From positions 2,480,001 through 2,544,000 of the forward strand of contig OZ253504.1 of NCBI GenBank assembly GCA_965262235.1: a stretch of 64,000 nt of DNA, given 5' to 3'. Position 1 is the stretch's first letter; each line of letters begins with the position of its first letter. The notes under the pieces are model-generated. The model saw only the letters and a program-made list of their open reading frames with translations. It ran no database searches and was not told the origin of the DNA. Shown piece by piece: positions 1 to 8,386 of this stretch. This DNA comes from CATQGW01 sp965262235 (GTDB lineage Bacteria; Chloroflexota; Dehalococcoidia; Bin125). Made by a program: the position numbers and the translations under genes.

Positions 1-2928
1 GAACGGATTGCGACCCTTGGAGCTGTCCAAGTCCTCTACGTCGCCCTCGCCGAAACGGAGACTGAACGCGTCCGAAAGTCCGAGGTCGCGGCGGTTGCCA
101 AGCTTGTCCGCGATGAACTCGGCGAGGACATGCTGCTGCTCTTCAGCAATCGGTCCACCAGTCAGCTTCACCTGATCCACCCGCGATTCGACGGGAAAGC
201 CACGCCGACCTTGCGCCGCATGGTTGTGGAACGAGACGTGCCGCGCAGGACAGCCGTCCAGCAGGTCTCCAACATCTACTGGCGATACCAAGACCTCGGC
301 AACATCCTCGACGCCCTCGATGAAGCCTTCGATGTCGAGCCGGTCACCAAGCAGTTCTTCGCCAAGTACAAGGAGCTGTTCGAGCGGGCGGAACAGAGAA
401 TCACCGGCTTCTCCGACCCCGAGGAGCGCAAGCAGTTCGTCCAGACGCTCTTCAACCGGCTGCTGTTCGTCTATTTCCTCTCGCGCAAGGGCTGGCTCAG
501 GTTCGGCCAGGATACCGACTATCTCAATGCGCTATGGGGGGACTATCGAGCCACGGTGCTGCGTTCGAATTTCTACGACGACCGGCTGTACTACCTGTTC
601 TTCTTCGGCCTCAACAACCCACAGGGCCGGGATTTCAACAGACACTTCGAGGACAGCGACATGGCAGCGCGCCTGGGACAGGTGCCGTTCCTCAACGGCG
701 GACTGTTCGAAGAGACCGAATTGGATGAGCGGCCAGGCGTCATTGTTCCGGACGAAGTCTTTGAAGCGGTCCTGACGGAGCTGTTCGACAAGTTCAATTT
801 CACCGTGATGGAGTCGACACCGTTCGACATCGAGGTGGCCGTCGATCCCGAGATGCTGGGCAAGGTGTTCGAGGAGCTGGTCACGGGACGGCACGACTCG
901 GGGGCCTACTACACGCCCCGGGCGGTGGTCTCGTTCATGTGCCGAGAGGCGCTCAAGGGGTATCTGGAAGGGTGTCAGCCCGAACTGACAACTGACGCCG
1001 TTGCTCGATTCGTCGACGAGCGCGACGCCTCAGGCATCTCCCTGTCATCCGCCCGCGCGGTGAGCGAGGCGTTGGATGAGGTGACGGTCGTCGACCCCGC
1101 GTGCGGCTCGGGCGCGTACCTGGTCGGCATGATGCAGGAACTGGTCGATCTGCAGGCGGCGCTGTACAGCGAGAAACTCAAGCAGGACGCCCGCAGCCTC
1201 TACGAGCTCAAGCTGCACATCATCGAGCGCAACCTCTACGGCGTCGACATCGACGCCTTCGCGGTCAACATCGCCATGCTCAGGTTGTGGCTCTCGCTCG
1301 CCATCGAGTACGAGCACGAGCAGCCCGAACCCCTGCCCAACCTCGACTTCAAGATCATCCGCGGCGACAGCCTGCTCGGACCTGACCCCAGCCAGCTGAG
1401 CCTCGACAGCGGCCTGATCAAGCGGTCTGGCCTGGGCGCGCTCAAGGCCAAGTTCCTCCGAGCCTCGAACGGTTCTGAGAAGGATCGACTACGGGACGAA
1501 ATCGAGAACGCGAAGGCGCAGGTGAGAAACGCGCTGGCAGGCGCAAACGTCGCGGAGGGTGCGGTCGACTGGCGGGTGGAATTCGCCGAGGTCCTCGCCG
1601 AGCGGGGCGGCTTCGATGTCGCGGTCGCGAACCCGCCCTACATCCAACTTGAAAAGGACGGCGGGCGACTACGTAAGCTCTATGCAAGCTGTGGCTATGA
1701 GAGCCATGTCGCCCGAGGCGACATCTATCAACTGTTCTACGAGCGTGGCTGCCAGTTGCTCCAATCGAAAGGTGGCCTGCTGGCGTACATCACGTCCAAT
1801 AGCTGGTTGCGATCTAGATATGGCAGAACGACACGCTCCTACTTCTCCCGGAACCACGCGCCGCTTCGCTGGCTTGATCTCGGCAAGAGTGTCTTTAGAA
1901 GCGCAATCGTCGATAGCGGGGTCCTACTGCTGCGTACAGGGGGCGACGCAACGCCGTTCCCCTCGGTTGATATGGACGCCGTGTCAGCGACAAGGATCCC
2001 ACCTGCCGACGATCAGTGGGGCGAGACTAGACCAGAGGACGATGCGGCCTGGAGCGTCCTCTCCCATCTTGAGTGGAGCGTGATGGAGAAGATGCTCGCT
2101 CGCGGAACACCGCTGAAACGGTGGAACGTCAAGATCAATCGAGGCATCGTCACCGGTTACAACGAAGCATTCATCATCGACACCGCGACCAGGGACGCCC
2201 TTGTCGAGGAGGACCCGAAGTCGGCCGAAATCATCAAGCCGGTGCTGCGCGGTCGGGATATACGTCGCTATCAAGCAGAATGGGCGGGAACGTGGATCAT
2301 TATCGCCCGATTCGGAAGCTACAAGACTCTGCCACACGATTACCCCGCGGTGTTTATGCACCTAAGCAAGCATGAATCTAGGCTCAAGGCACGAGGTCAA
2401 TGCAACTACACTCGCGGCGGCGCTGCCACTATAGGATCTGATTATCCAGGGCAGCATCATTGGCTGGAACTAGACAACAACCCCAAAGACGACTATCTCG
2501 AGAACTTCGAAAAGGAGAAGCTATTCTGGATCGACTTAACTGACGCTGGTCGCTTCTCTTACGATGATGCGACATCGTTCGCAGTAAACACCGTGTACAT
2601 GCTCACAGGAGCGGCCATCAAGTACCTGTGCGCGGTACTCAATTCGAAATTGGTCACCTGGTATGTGAACAGCACAGCCGTCACTTCGGGTATGGGAACG
2701 ACCCGGTGGTTCGCATACGTCGTCGAAGACATTCCTGTTCCACTAGAGGGCCATAGCGCACAGCCCGACCTCGAACGGGCCACCGAACTTGCCCTCGAAG
2801 CAACGTGCGCTCAAAAGTCGTCAGACACAACCCAACAAGGACGCGAGATCGACCGCCTCGTCTACGACCTCTACGGCCTCACCGAGGAGGAAATTGCTGC
2901 CGTCGAGCAAGGGAGAGCGTCAAAGTGA
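1..2928 (+). CDS. Type IIG-like Eco57I-family DNA methylase/restriction protein, 5' partial
   Basis: The frame is open from base 1, so the gene begins outside the window; about 975 residues are visible. It should be an adenine-N6 DNA methyltransferase, possibly with an endonuclease or specificity part in the same chain. Direct evidence is the SAM-binding motif DPACGSGAYL (about 1093-1122), a preceding segment HDSGAYYTPRAVV typical of Eco57I-like enzymes (about 892-930), and the catalytic motif NPPYIQ (about 1630-1647). After the catalytic motif come about 420 residues that fit a TaqI/Eco57I-type target-recognition domain. The final bases overlap the next gene by GTGA, so the two are translationally coupled. 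The neighbouring PLD-helicase at 4.7 kb suggests a multi-gene restriction system. The nuclease motif, if any, is not visible and may lie in the missing N-terminus. Confidence 0.88.
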   Translation, partial: ERIATLGAVQVLYVALAETETERVRKSEVAAVAKLVRDELGEDMLLLFSNRSTSQLHLIHPRFDGKATPTLRRMVVERDVPRRTAVQQVSNIYWRYQDLGNILDALDEAFDVEPVTKQFFAKYKELFERAEQRITGFSDPEERKQFVQTLFNRLLFVYFLSRKGWLRFGQDTDYLNALWGDYRATVLRSNFYDDRLYYLFFFGLNNPQGRDFNRHFEDSDMAARLGQVPFLNGGLFEETELDERPGVIVPDEVFEAVLTELFDKFNFTVMESTPFDIEVAVDPEMLGKVFEELVTGRHDSGAYYTPRAVVSFMCREALKGYLEGCQPELTTDAVARFVDERDASGISLSSARAVSEALDEVTVVDPACGSGAYLVGMMQELVDLQAALYSEKLKQDARSLYELKLHIIERNLYGVDIDAFAVNIAMLRLWLSLAIEYEHEQPEPLPNLDFKIIRGDSLLGPDPSQLSLDSGLIKRSGLGALKAKFLRASNGSEKDRLRDEIENAKAQVRNALAGANVAEGAVDWRVEFAEVLAERGGFDVAVANPPYIQLEKDGGRLRKLYASCGYESHVARGDIYQLFYERGCQLLQSKGGLLAYITSNSWLRSRYGRTTRSYFSRNHAPLRWLDLGKSVFRSAIVDSGVLLLRTGGDATPFPSVDMDAVSATRIPPADDQWGETRPEDDAAWSVLSHLEWSVMEKMLARGTPLKRWNVKINRGIVTGYNEAFIIDTATRDALVEEDPKSAEIIKPVLRGRDIRRYQAEWAGTWIIIARFGSYKTLPHDYPAVFMHLSKHESRLKARGQCNYTRGGAATIGSDYPGQHHWLELDNNPKDDYLENFEKEKLFWIDLTDAGRFSYDDATSFAVNTVYMLTGAAIKYLCAVLNSKLVTWYVNSTAVTSGMGTTRWFAYVVEDIPVPLEGHSAQPDLERATELALEATCAQKSSDTTQQGREIDRLVYDLYGLTEEEIAAVEQGRASK

Positions 2929-3734
2929 GTTCGCTTGTTGATGGTCTCATTGGGTCAAGCATCGTTGCGCTTGTGTTTCTCGTGTTGGCTGCCGTTGCCT
3001 TTCGCCTACTGCGCACGCAGGTTGAAGAACACCTCCGCCAGTCAGTTAGGCATGGATTCGACCTCGACTTGGAGGAGTTCAGGGACGATCTGAGCCGCCT
3101 GTCCGCGCAACTCAACTCAGTCCAGACCGCTGGTAACGCAGCTCTGGTCGAAGGACAAAGAGCCTCCGCTGAATGGCGAATGAAGGCCGTTGACGAGTTG
3201 TGGCGTGAAGTCGTCCGCATCAGAAGTGAGGCACCTGTTGCGATCGGCTTCCAAGATATCCTCCTGCGAAGCGAACTCAGCGAACCGAAAGCCTTACAGG
3301 ACCTTAGCGACTTGGTGCAAGAGAATATGGCTGAACCGATTCTGCGGGGAACCGGTGTTGAGCGGGTAAGACCGTTCGTAGGAGAACCCCTGTATCTGCA
3401 GTGCTTCATCTACAGAGCGGTCACAGGACGAGTTGGCTATCTGTTGGAGAAAGGCCTAAAGGCTGGCAATCTGACACCGTGGTATGAGGACGACGGAATC
3501 CACCAGCTCTTGGGCCATGTGTTGACCATGGATGAGATTCGACAATTCAAGCAGCTAGACATCTCGCAACTCCATTGGGTCCAAAATGCAATAGAGGCCA
3601 AGATTCTTGACGGGATGCAAAGGCTCATCGCAGGTGAGATTTCGAGTCAGGAAAGCGTCGCACAAGCACAGAAGATCCTTGTACAAGTGCAGTCCATCCA
3701 GGGGACGAATGGGCGACATGCTCCGGTCAGGTAA
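2925..3734 (+). CDS. Membrane-anchored coiled-coil hypothetical protein in restriction operon
   Basis: I do not recognise this 269-residue family. I chose the GTG at 2925 because it overlaps the methylase stop (GTGA) and has GGGAGAG at 2911-2917 as ribosome binding site. Residues about 5-28 form one strongly hydrophobic transmembrane segment, followed by a charged heptad-like stretch (about 30-75) that looks like a coiled coil, then a soluble helical domain. The topology suggests a protein anchored at the inner membrane with a cytoplasmic body. Coupling to the methylase implies a role in the same system, for example locating it at the membrane or sensing DNA entry, but that is inference. No catalytic motif is visible. 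Confidence 0.7.
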   Translation: MSSLVDGLIGSSIVALVFLVLAAVAFRLLRTQVEEHLRQSVRHGFDLDLEEFRDDLSRLSAQLNSVQTAGNAALVEGQRASAEWRMKAVDELWREVVRIRSEAPVAIGFQDILLRSELSEPKALQDLSDLVQENMAEPILRGTGVERVRPFVGEPLYLQCFIYRAVTGRVGYLLEKGLKAGNLTPWYEDDGIHQLLGHVLTMDEIRQFKQLDISQLHWVQNAIEAKILDGMQRLIAGEISSQESVAQAQKILVQVQSIQGTNGRHAPVR

Positions 3735-3850
3735 CCCACGTCCGCATACCATGTAGCTAGGCCCTGACCAGGCTGCAACCAAGGGCCAACATCCCCAGGC
3801 CGAAACGCCACCTTAAGGCGTTCTGACCACCTCAACAACCCCAGGCCAGA

Positions 3851-3910
3851 CAGAACGAGACCAACCCGAACAAGACCGAATCGGAACAAATTCGAACAGG
3901 CCCGAACGCC
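3851..3910. repeat. Phased GAAC short repeats upstream of toxin-antitoxin operon
   Basis: The 279-bp gap between the membrane protein and the antitoxin holds an A/C-rich tract in which GAAC or GAAT recurs at 3853, 3868, 3878, 3884, 3894 and 3904, mostly 10 bp apart, so on one face of the helix. It ends about 105 bp before the antitoxin start. It could be a cooperative operator for the antitoxin, or only low-complexity sequence. An AGGCGTT/AACGCC-type hairpin is not strong enough to call a terminator. Confidence 0.35.
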
Positions 3911-4013
3911 AAGTCGCCCAATTCTCAGCCCACAGCGGCAAAGTCGCCGCCCGGCCCCAAAATTCGTTCCCGCCCTGGCGCGGTATCGTGATCGCGAGGA
4001 ATCGGAGCGGATC

Positions 4014-4325
4014 ATGGCGACCAACCAATTCAGGGCGCGCTATCGCGGCGGCGTCTTCGAGCCGCTGGAGGAGGTAGACCTGCGCGACGGCTGCGAAGTC
4101 GTCGTCACCGTCGAGATATCTCCTCGGGCTCCGGATCAATCCGCCGACCCGGCGGACGTGAACCAGCAGCCGCTGGCACGACGTCGGAACTACCCCAATT
4201 ACGTGAAGTGGATCCTTGACGAGCAGGCGAACTGGCCCCCAGAGGAGCTCGAGGGGCCGCCCTCTGACTTGGCCAAGAACAAGAAGCACTACCTCTACGG
4301 CTACCCAAAGGAAGAGGACGAGTGA
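4014..4325 (+). CDS. AF2212-type (DUF104) antitoxin
   Basis: A 103-residue protein whose first 40 residues match the AF2212/DUF104 antitoxin pattern: an F-R-A-R-Y-x-G-G-V-F-E-P-L-E start followed by an acidic turn and a VVVTVEI strand. Such antitoxins bind a PIN-domain toxin and usually repress their own operon through this N-terminal part. The remaining 60 residues are longer than in the minimal family and probably form the toxin-wrapping tail. GGAGCGG just before the ATG is a good ribosome binding site. Its stop overlaps the toxin start (GTGA at 4322-4325), the usual arrangement for such modules. Confidence 0.8.
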   Translation: MATNQFRARYRGGVFEPLEEVDLRDGCEVVVTVEISPRAPDQSADPADVNQQPLARRRNYPNYVKWILDEQANWPPEELEGPPSDLAKNKKHYLYGYPKEEDE

Positions 4326-4744
4326 GCCTTGTCTTCGCGGATTCCGGCTACTGGCTCGCACTCGTGGACCCGCAGGACGCCCTGCACTTAAATGCTCTGA
4401 CCCTGTCCCTGCGCTACGAGGAGGCGGATATCGTCACCACTCAGATGGTCCTCGTCGAAGTGCTCACCGGACTGTCGGGCAGCGGGCCACACCGCCGAAC
4501 GTCGGCCGCACGGTATGTGGAGCGTCTGGTCAACTCCTCAGGCGTCGAAGTCATCCCCCAAACCGACGCACAGTTCCGGGAATCCGTCGAACGCTACGCG
4601 GCTCGAGCCGATCAGCGCTGGAGCCTGACCGACTGCGCCAGCTTCATCGTGATGGAGGAACGCGGCATCAGCGGGGCGCTGGCCTACGACCGGGACTTCG
4701 AGCAGGCCGGATTTGTTGCGCTGCTTCGGGACGAATCGGTCTGA
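4322..4744 (+). CDS. PIN-domain toxin (VapC-like ribonuclease)
   Basis: A 140-residue PIN-domain protein. The acidic residues of the family are visible: Asp in VFADSGYW near the N-terminus, Glu in the TTQMVLVEVL segment, Asp in the WSLTDCASF motif and Asp in ALAYDRDFEQAG near the C-terminus. PIN toxins are Mg-dependent RNases that usually cut tRNA or rRNA. The GTG start at 4322 overlaps the antitoxin stop. The gene ends only 4 bp before the likely start of the PLD-helicase, so the toxin-antitoxin pair is embedded in the restriction operon, where it may act as an addiction or back-up abortive module. Confidence 0.85.
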   Translation: MSLVFADSGYWLALVDPQDALHLNALTLSLRYEEADIVTTQMVLVEVLTGLSGSGPHRRTSAARYVERLVNSSGVEVIPQTDAQFRESVERYAARADQRWSLTDCASFIVMEERGISGALAYDRDFEQAGFVALLRDESV

Positions 4745-4748
4745 CAGC

Positions 4749-7700
4749 GTGAACATCCTGCACAGCGCCACTGACCCGACGCTGCTGGCGCGGCTGAAGC
4801 AGATGTTTGGCAGCTCGGCCAGGGCGGACATCGCGGTTGGATACTTTTTCATCAGCGGGTTCGAGACGCTGGCGGAAGACCTGGCCGGGTTGGAGAAGGT
4901 CCGGATACTCGTCGGACGGACCGATCGGCAGGTCTTGGAGGAGGTCGCCAGGGGATTGCAGCAAGCGCCGGCGCTGAAGCGTCGCCTTGAGGATGACTCG
5001 ACGGTGCGGCGCCGCGATCGGCCCGTGGTCGCCCGGCAGGCCGTCGATCACATTGCCAGCGGCGTCGCCCAGCTACGCCAGGAGGCGGCGACGGAGGCGG
5101 CCGTCATGAAGCTGCGTGACCTCGTCCGCGATGGCGTCGTCGAAGTGCGGACGTACCTGAAGAGTCCGCTGCACGCGAAGGCCTATCTCTGCTGGTACGA
5201 AGGCCACGCCGAGAAGGGCGCCGCCGTGGTTGGCTCGTCGAACCTCACATTGGCCGGCTTCGAGGGCAACACTGAACTGAACGTCCGCGTCACCGGCGAC
5301 GCCGAGATGAAGGCGCTCGCTGAGTGGTTCGACAACCTGTGGGGGGACTCCGTCGATATCGGCGACGAGCTGGTCGAGGAGCTCAATCGGTCGTGGGCCA
5401 TCGAGCTGACGCCGCCCTATCTGGTCTACCTGAAGGCGCTCTACGAGCTCTATCACTCGGGCGCCGGGCTGAGCGAGCTGGCCGCCCCCGTCAGAGACCA
5501 ACGGCTCGCGAACTTTCAGATCGATGCGGTGCGCCAGGGCCTGGCGATGATCGACGCGCACGGGGGCTGCTACATCGGCGACGTGGTTGGCCTGGGCAAG
5601 ACCTTTGTCGGGGCCGAGCTATTGCGGCAGCTGCAGTTCAGCTACCCAAACGACGGCCGGCCCCTGGTCCTTTGTCCATCCGGTCTGATCCCGATGTGGC
5701 AAGCCTTCAACGAGCGATTCCAGTTGGGCGCCGAGATCGTTTCGCACAGCATGATTGTGCCCGCCGGCGCGCCGCAGTTCAACGAGGAGCTCGGCCGCTA
5801 CGTCGATTCCGAACGCCCAACGCGCGGCATCGTCCTTCAGGAGCGGTACTCGGACCGCGGCCCGATACTGGTCGATGAGGCCCACAACTTCCGCAACACG
5901 AACCAGCGCTCCGAGGGTCTGAGGGAGTTCCTCGACGCGGGCGATCACAAGGTGGTGCTGATCAGCGCCACGCCGCAGAACCTCGGTCCGATGGATATAT
6001 ATAGGCAGTTGACGCTATTCCTGGACGATCGCGACCACGGCCTCCCGATCGAGCCGGTCAGTCTGGAGGCGTATTTCGGTAACGCGCAGCAATGGCTGGA
6101 TCATCAGTCGAGCACTGCCGCCTACAAGGCAGAGTTCGTGGAGTGGGAGCGCCGCCGCACCCAGGCAACGCCACCGATTCCTCCGAAGCCGCCTTCCATT
6201 CCTCACGCCAGGATCGAGGAGGTCCTGGCTCATGTGTTCATTCGCCGCCGCCGCCGAGACGTCCGAGACTTGTACGGCGACTCCGCAACTATCAATGGCA
6301 AGCCGATCCAGTTCCCGGAGCCGTCGCTCGAGAACATGGACTACCGTCTCGACCGGGTCTACGCTCGTGCGGGCACCTTCAAGCAGATCGCCGAAACGCT
6401 GGAGAGACACCAGGCATCGCGCTATAGGGCCAGCAAGTATCTGCTGCCGGAGGCGCGCAACAAGTCCCAATACAGCGGTCTTCTGAGGTCCAGAGATCGG
6501 CTCGCCGGTCTGATGAAGGTGCTGTTGCTGAAGAGATTGGAGTCGAGTGTCGCGGCGTTCGGCTCCACGCTCGAGTCGCTGATGCGCAGCAATCGCCACT
6601 TTCGCGAGGCGTTGGAGGCGGGCTACGTGCCCGTCGGCGAATTGGCGACCCGCCTGCTCAACGGGCAGGAATTCGACGCTGACGACGCGTTCGAGATCCT
6701 CAGGCAGGAGGACGCACGTGGAGAGTCAAGGGGCGCTGCGCATCCGGCGGAGGACTTCGACGCTGCTGGTTGGACCGCGGACCTGGACCTGGACTATGAC
6801 TTGCTGAGCGATCTTCGCGGAAGAGTGCGGTCGATCTCGCCCGAAGATGACGACAAGTTGCGGACGCTCACGCAGTTCCTCCAGCGCCCCGATGTCGCGA
6901 GCGGCAAGGTACTCATTTTCTCGGAGGCCGAGACGACGATCGACTACCTCTACGAGCAACTGAATCCGGACGGGAGCGATCCCGAGATCGAACGGCTAAC
7001 TGGCAGCAACCGGGATCGTGCAGAGAACATTGTCGGCCGATTTTCTCCGCGCTCCAATCTCGCGCCAGAGGTTCGTCGACGGGCTCCGGAGATTCGGATT
7101 TTGCTCGCCACAGACGTGGTGTCGGAGGGACAGAATCTTCAGGACTGTGCTCGAGTGCTGAACTACGACCTGCACTGGAATCCGGTCCGCCTGATCCAGC
7201 GGTTCGGGCGAGTCGACCGGATCGGGACCGAGCACGACGTGATCCACCTACACAGCATGTGGCCGGATGTCGAGGTCGATCGAGACCTGGATCTCACGGA
7301 TCGCCTCAGCCGTCGCATCCAGCTCTTCCATGATTTGATTGGCCTCGACAACCGGCTGTTGTCGGATGCCGAGCAGCTTAACGCCGATGCGATGTATCGG
7401 ATCTACGGCGACCAACAGCTCCCAGACACTGACGATGGCTTTGATGATGTCTCGGTGCACCAGCGGTCGGTCGCCACGCTGCAACGCATCCGCGACGAAC
7501 AGCCGGAGCTCTGGCGGACGATCGAAGGATTGCCGGATGGGATTAGGTCGTCGCTGATCGCGAAGTCGCGGATGGACCTGGCGGCCGACGCGACCGTGGG
7601 CGAAGGCACGCAGCCACCGCTGTTGTCCCCGAGCAATCTGAGGTCCAGCACGCCGTCGGCATTCGATGACCCGGTTGCTGGAGAGACCCTGGTGCTGCTT

Positions 7701-8237
7701 GGGTCGGGAGAAATCAACGGTTGCTACTCCGTCGGCGATGATCTTCAAGCGCGTCCCATCAGTCCCGCCCAGTTCATCGCACACGCCGAATGTGAGGACG
7801 GCACGCCTGCCATGCCGCTGCCTCTAGGCACGAATGAGCGCGTGATGTCGGGATTCGGGAGATTCTCCGCTGAGCTTGGCCAGCGGCTGGGCCGTTCGAG
7901 ACGACCACGCAATACGAGGGCACGCCGATACGTCTCGAAGCAACTCAACATCATGAGACACGAGGCAGCAGGGCAGGCTGCACAGGGTCGCCGAGTCGAC
8001 GAACTGCGGCAGATCTTCGGCGGACCGCTCCCCCAACGAGCAGAGGCCGCCCTTAGTGAAGTCCACGCGATTCAACCACAGGGTCCCGCGCTGCTCGCGC
8101 GCCTGGAGGCACTACGTGAGATTTACCGGCTCTCGGTGGCAGACACTTCGGAAGGGGCTGATTCGCCTGAGCCAGAGGTGATTCGCATCGTCTGCTCAGA
8201 CGGGCTGGTCGACCAGGGCGGGCCTCCATCCCTGTGA
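4749..8237 (+). CDS. PLD-nuclease/SNF2-type helicase fusion
   Basis: A 1162-residue protein. Residues about 1-200 form a phospholipase-D-like nuclease domain: LHAKAYL (about 5169-5189) followed by VVGSSNLTLAGF gives the H-x-K...N pattern, once, so two chains would be needed for an active site. The helicase part has Walker A GDVVGLGKTFVG (about 5578-5613), the LVDEAHNF box (about 5868-5892), a SATPQN motif III, and C-terminal motifs with FSEAETT, LLATDVVSEGQNLQ and QRFGRVDRIG. The GTG at 4749 is the best start, 5 bases after the toxin stop. Paired with the upstream methylase this resembles the division of labour in DISARM (PLD, SNF2 helicase, methylase), but drmA and drmB are not present, so I call it a restriction-type defence ATPase-nuclease rather than DISARM. 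Confidence 0.9.
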   Translation: MNILHSATDPTLLARLKQMFGSSARADIAVGYFFISGFETLAEDLAGLEKVRILVGRTDRQVLEEVARGLQQAPALKRRLEDDSTVRRRDRPVVARQAVDHIASGVAQLRQEAATEAAVMKLRDLVRDGVVEVRTYLKSPLHAKAYLCWYEGHAEKGAAVVGSSNLTLAGFEGNTELNVRVTGDAEMKALAEWFDNLWGDSVDIGDELVEELNRSWAIELTPPYLVYLKALYELYHSGAGLSELAAPVRDQRLANFQIDAVRQGLAMIDAHGGCYIGDVVGLGKTFVGAELLRQLQFSYPNDGRPLVLCPSGLIPMWQAFNERFQLGAEIVSHSMIVPAGAPQFNEELGRYVDSERPTRGIVLQERYSDRGPILVDEAHNFRNTNQRSEGLREFLDAGDHKVVLISATPQNLGPMDIYRQLTLFLDDRDHGLPIEPVSLEAYFGNAQQWLDHQSSTAAYKAEFVEWERRRTQATPPIPPKPPSIPHARIEEVLAHVFIRRRRRDVRDLYGDSATINGKPIQFPEPSLENMDYRLDRVYARAGTFKQIAETLERHQASRYRASKYLLPEARNKSQYSGLLRSRDRLAGLMKVLLLKRLESSVAAFGSTLESLMRSNRHFREALEAGYVPVGELATRLLNGQEFDADDAFEILRQEDARGESRGAAHPAEDFDAAGWTADLDLDYDLLSDLRGRVRSISPEDDDKLRTLTQFLQRPDVASGKVLIFSEAETTIDYLYEQLNPDGSDPEIERLTGSNRDRAENIVGRFSPRSNLAPEVRRRAPEIRILLATDVVSEGQNLQDCARVLNYDLHWNPVRLIQRFGRVDRIGTEHDVIHLHSMWPDVEVDRDLDLTDRLSRRIQLFHDLIGLDNRLLSDAEQLNADAMYRIYGDQQLPDTDDGFDDVSVHQRSVATLQRIRDEQPELWRTIEGLPDGIRSSLIAKSRMDLAADATVGEGTQPPLLSPSNLRSSTPSAFDDPVAGETLVLLGSGEINGCYSVGDDLQARPISPAQFIAHAECEDGTPAMPLPLGTNERVMSGFGRFSAELGQRLGRSRRPRNTRARRYVSKQLNIMRHEAAGQAAQGRRVDELRQIFGGPLPQRAEAALSEVHAIQPQGPALLARLEALREIYRLSVADTSEGADSPEPEVIRIVCSDGLVDQGGPPSL

Positions 8238-8386
8238 GTCCTGGCAGGCTGCTGAAGAACCTTCGGTTGTGACTGGGGAGTCTCGCGATGCTCGGCTGAG
8301 CGGGTTCAATCGAGTGGCTGGGTATGTCCGGTTGGAGCAGTTGGGGACGTTCTGACGGCCGGGGCGCCGGTTCGTCCGCTGTCCAG

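Noticed and set aside
1..8237. Complete DISARM or BREX system
   Set aside because: Methylase, PLD and SNF2 functions are there, but no drmA/drmB, no brxC/pglZ and no other core gene in the visible part. The left end is cut by the window, so it cannot be excluded outside.
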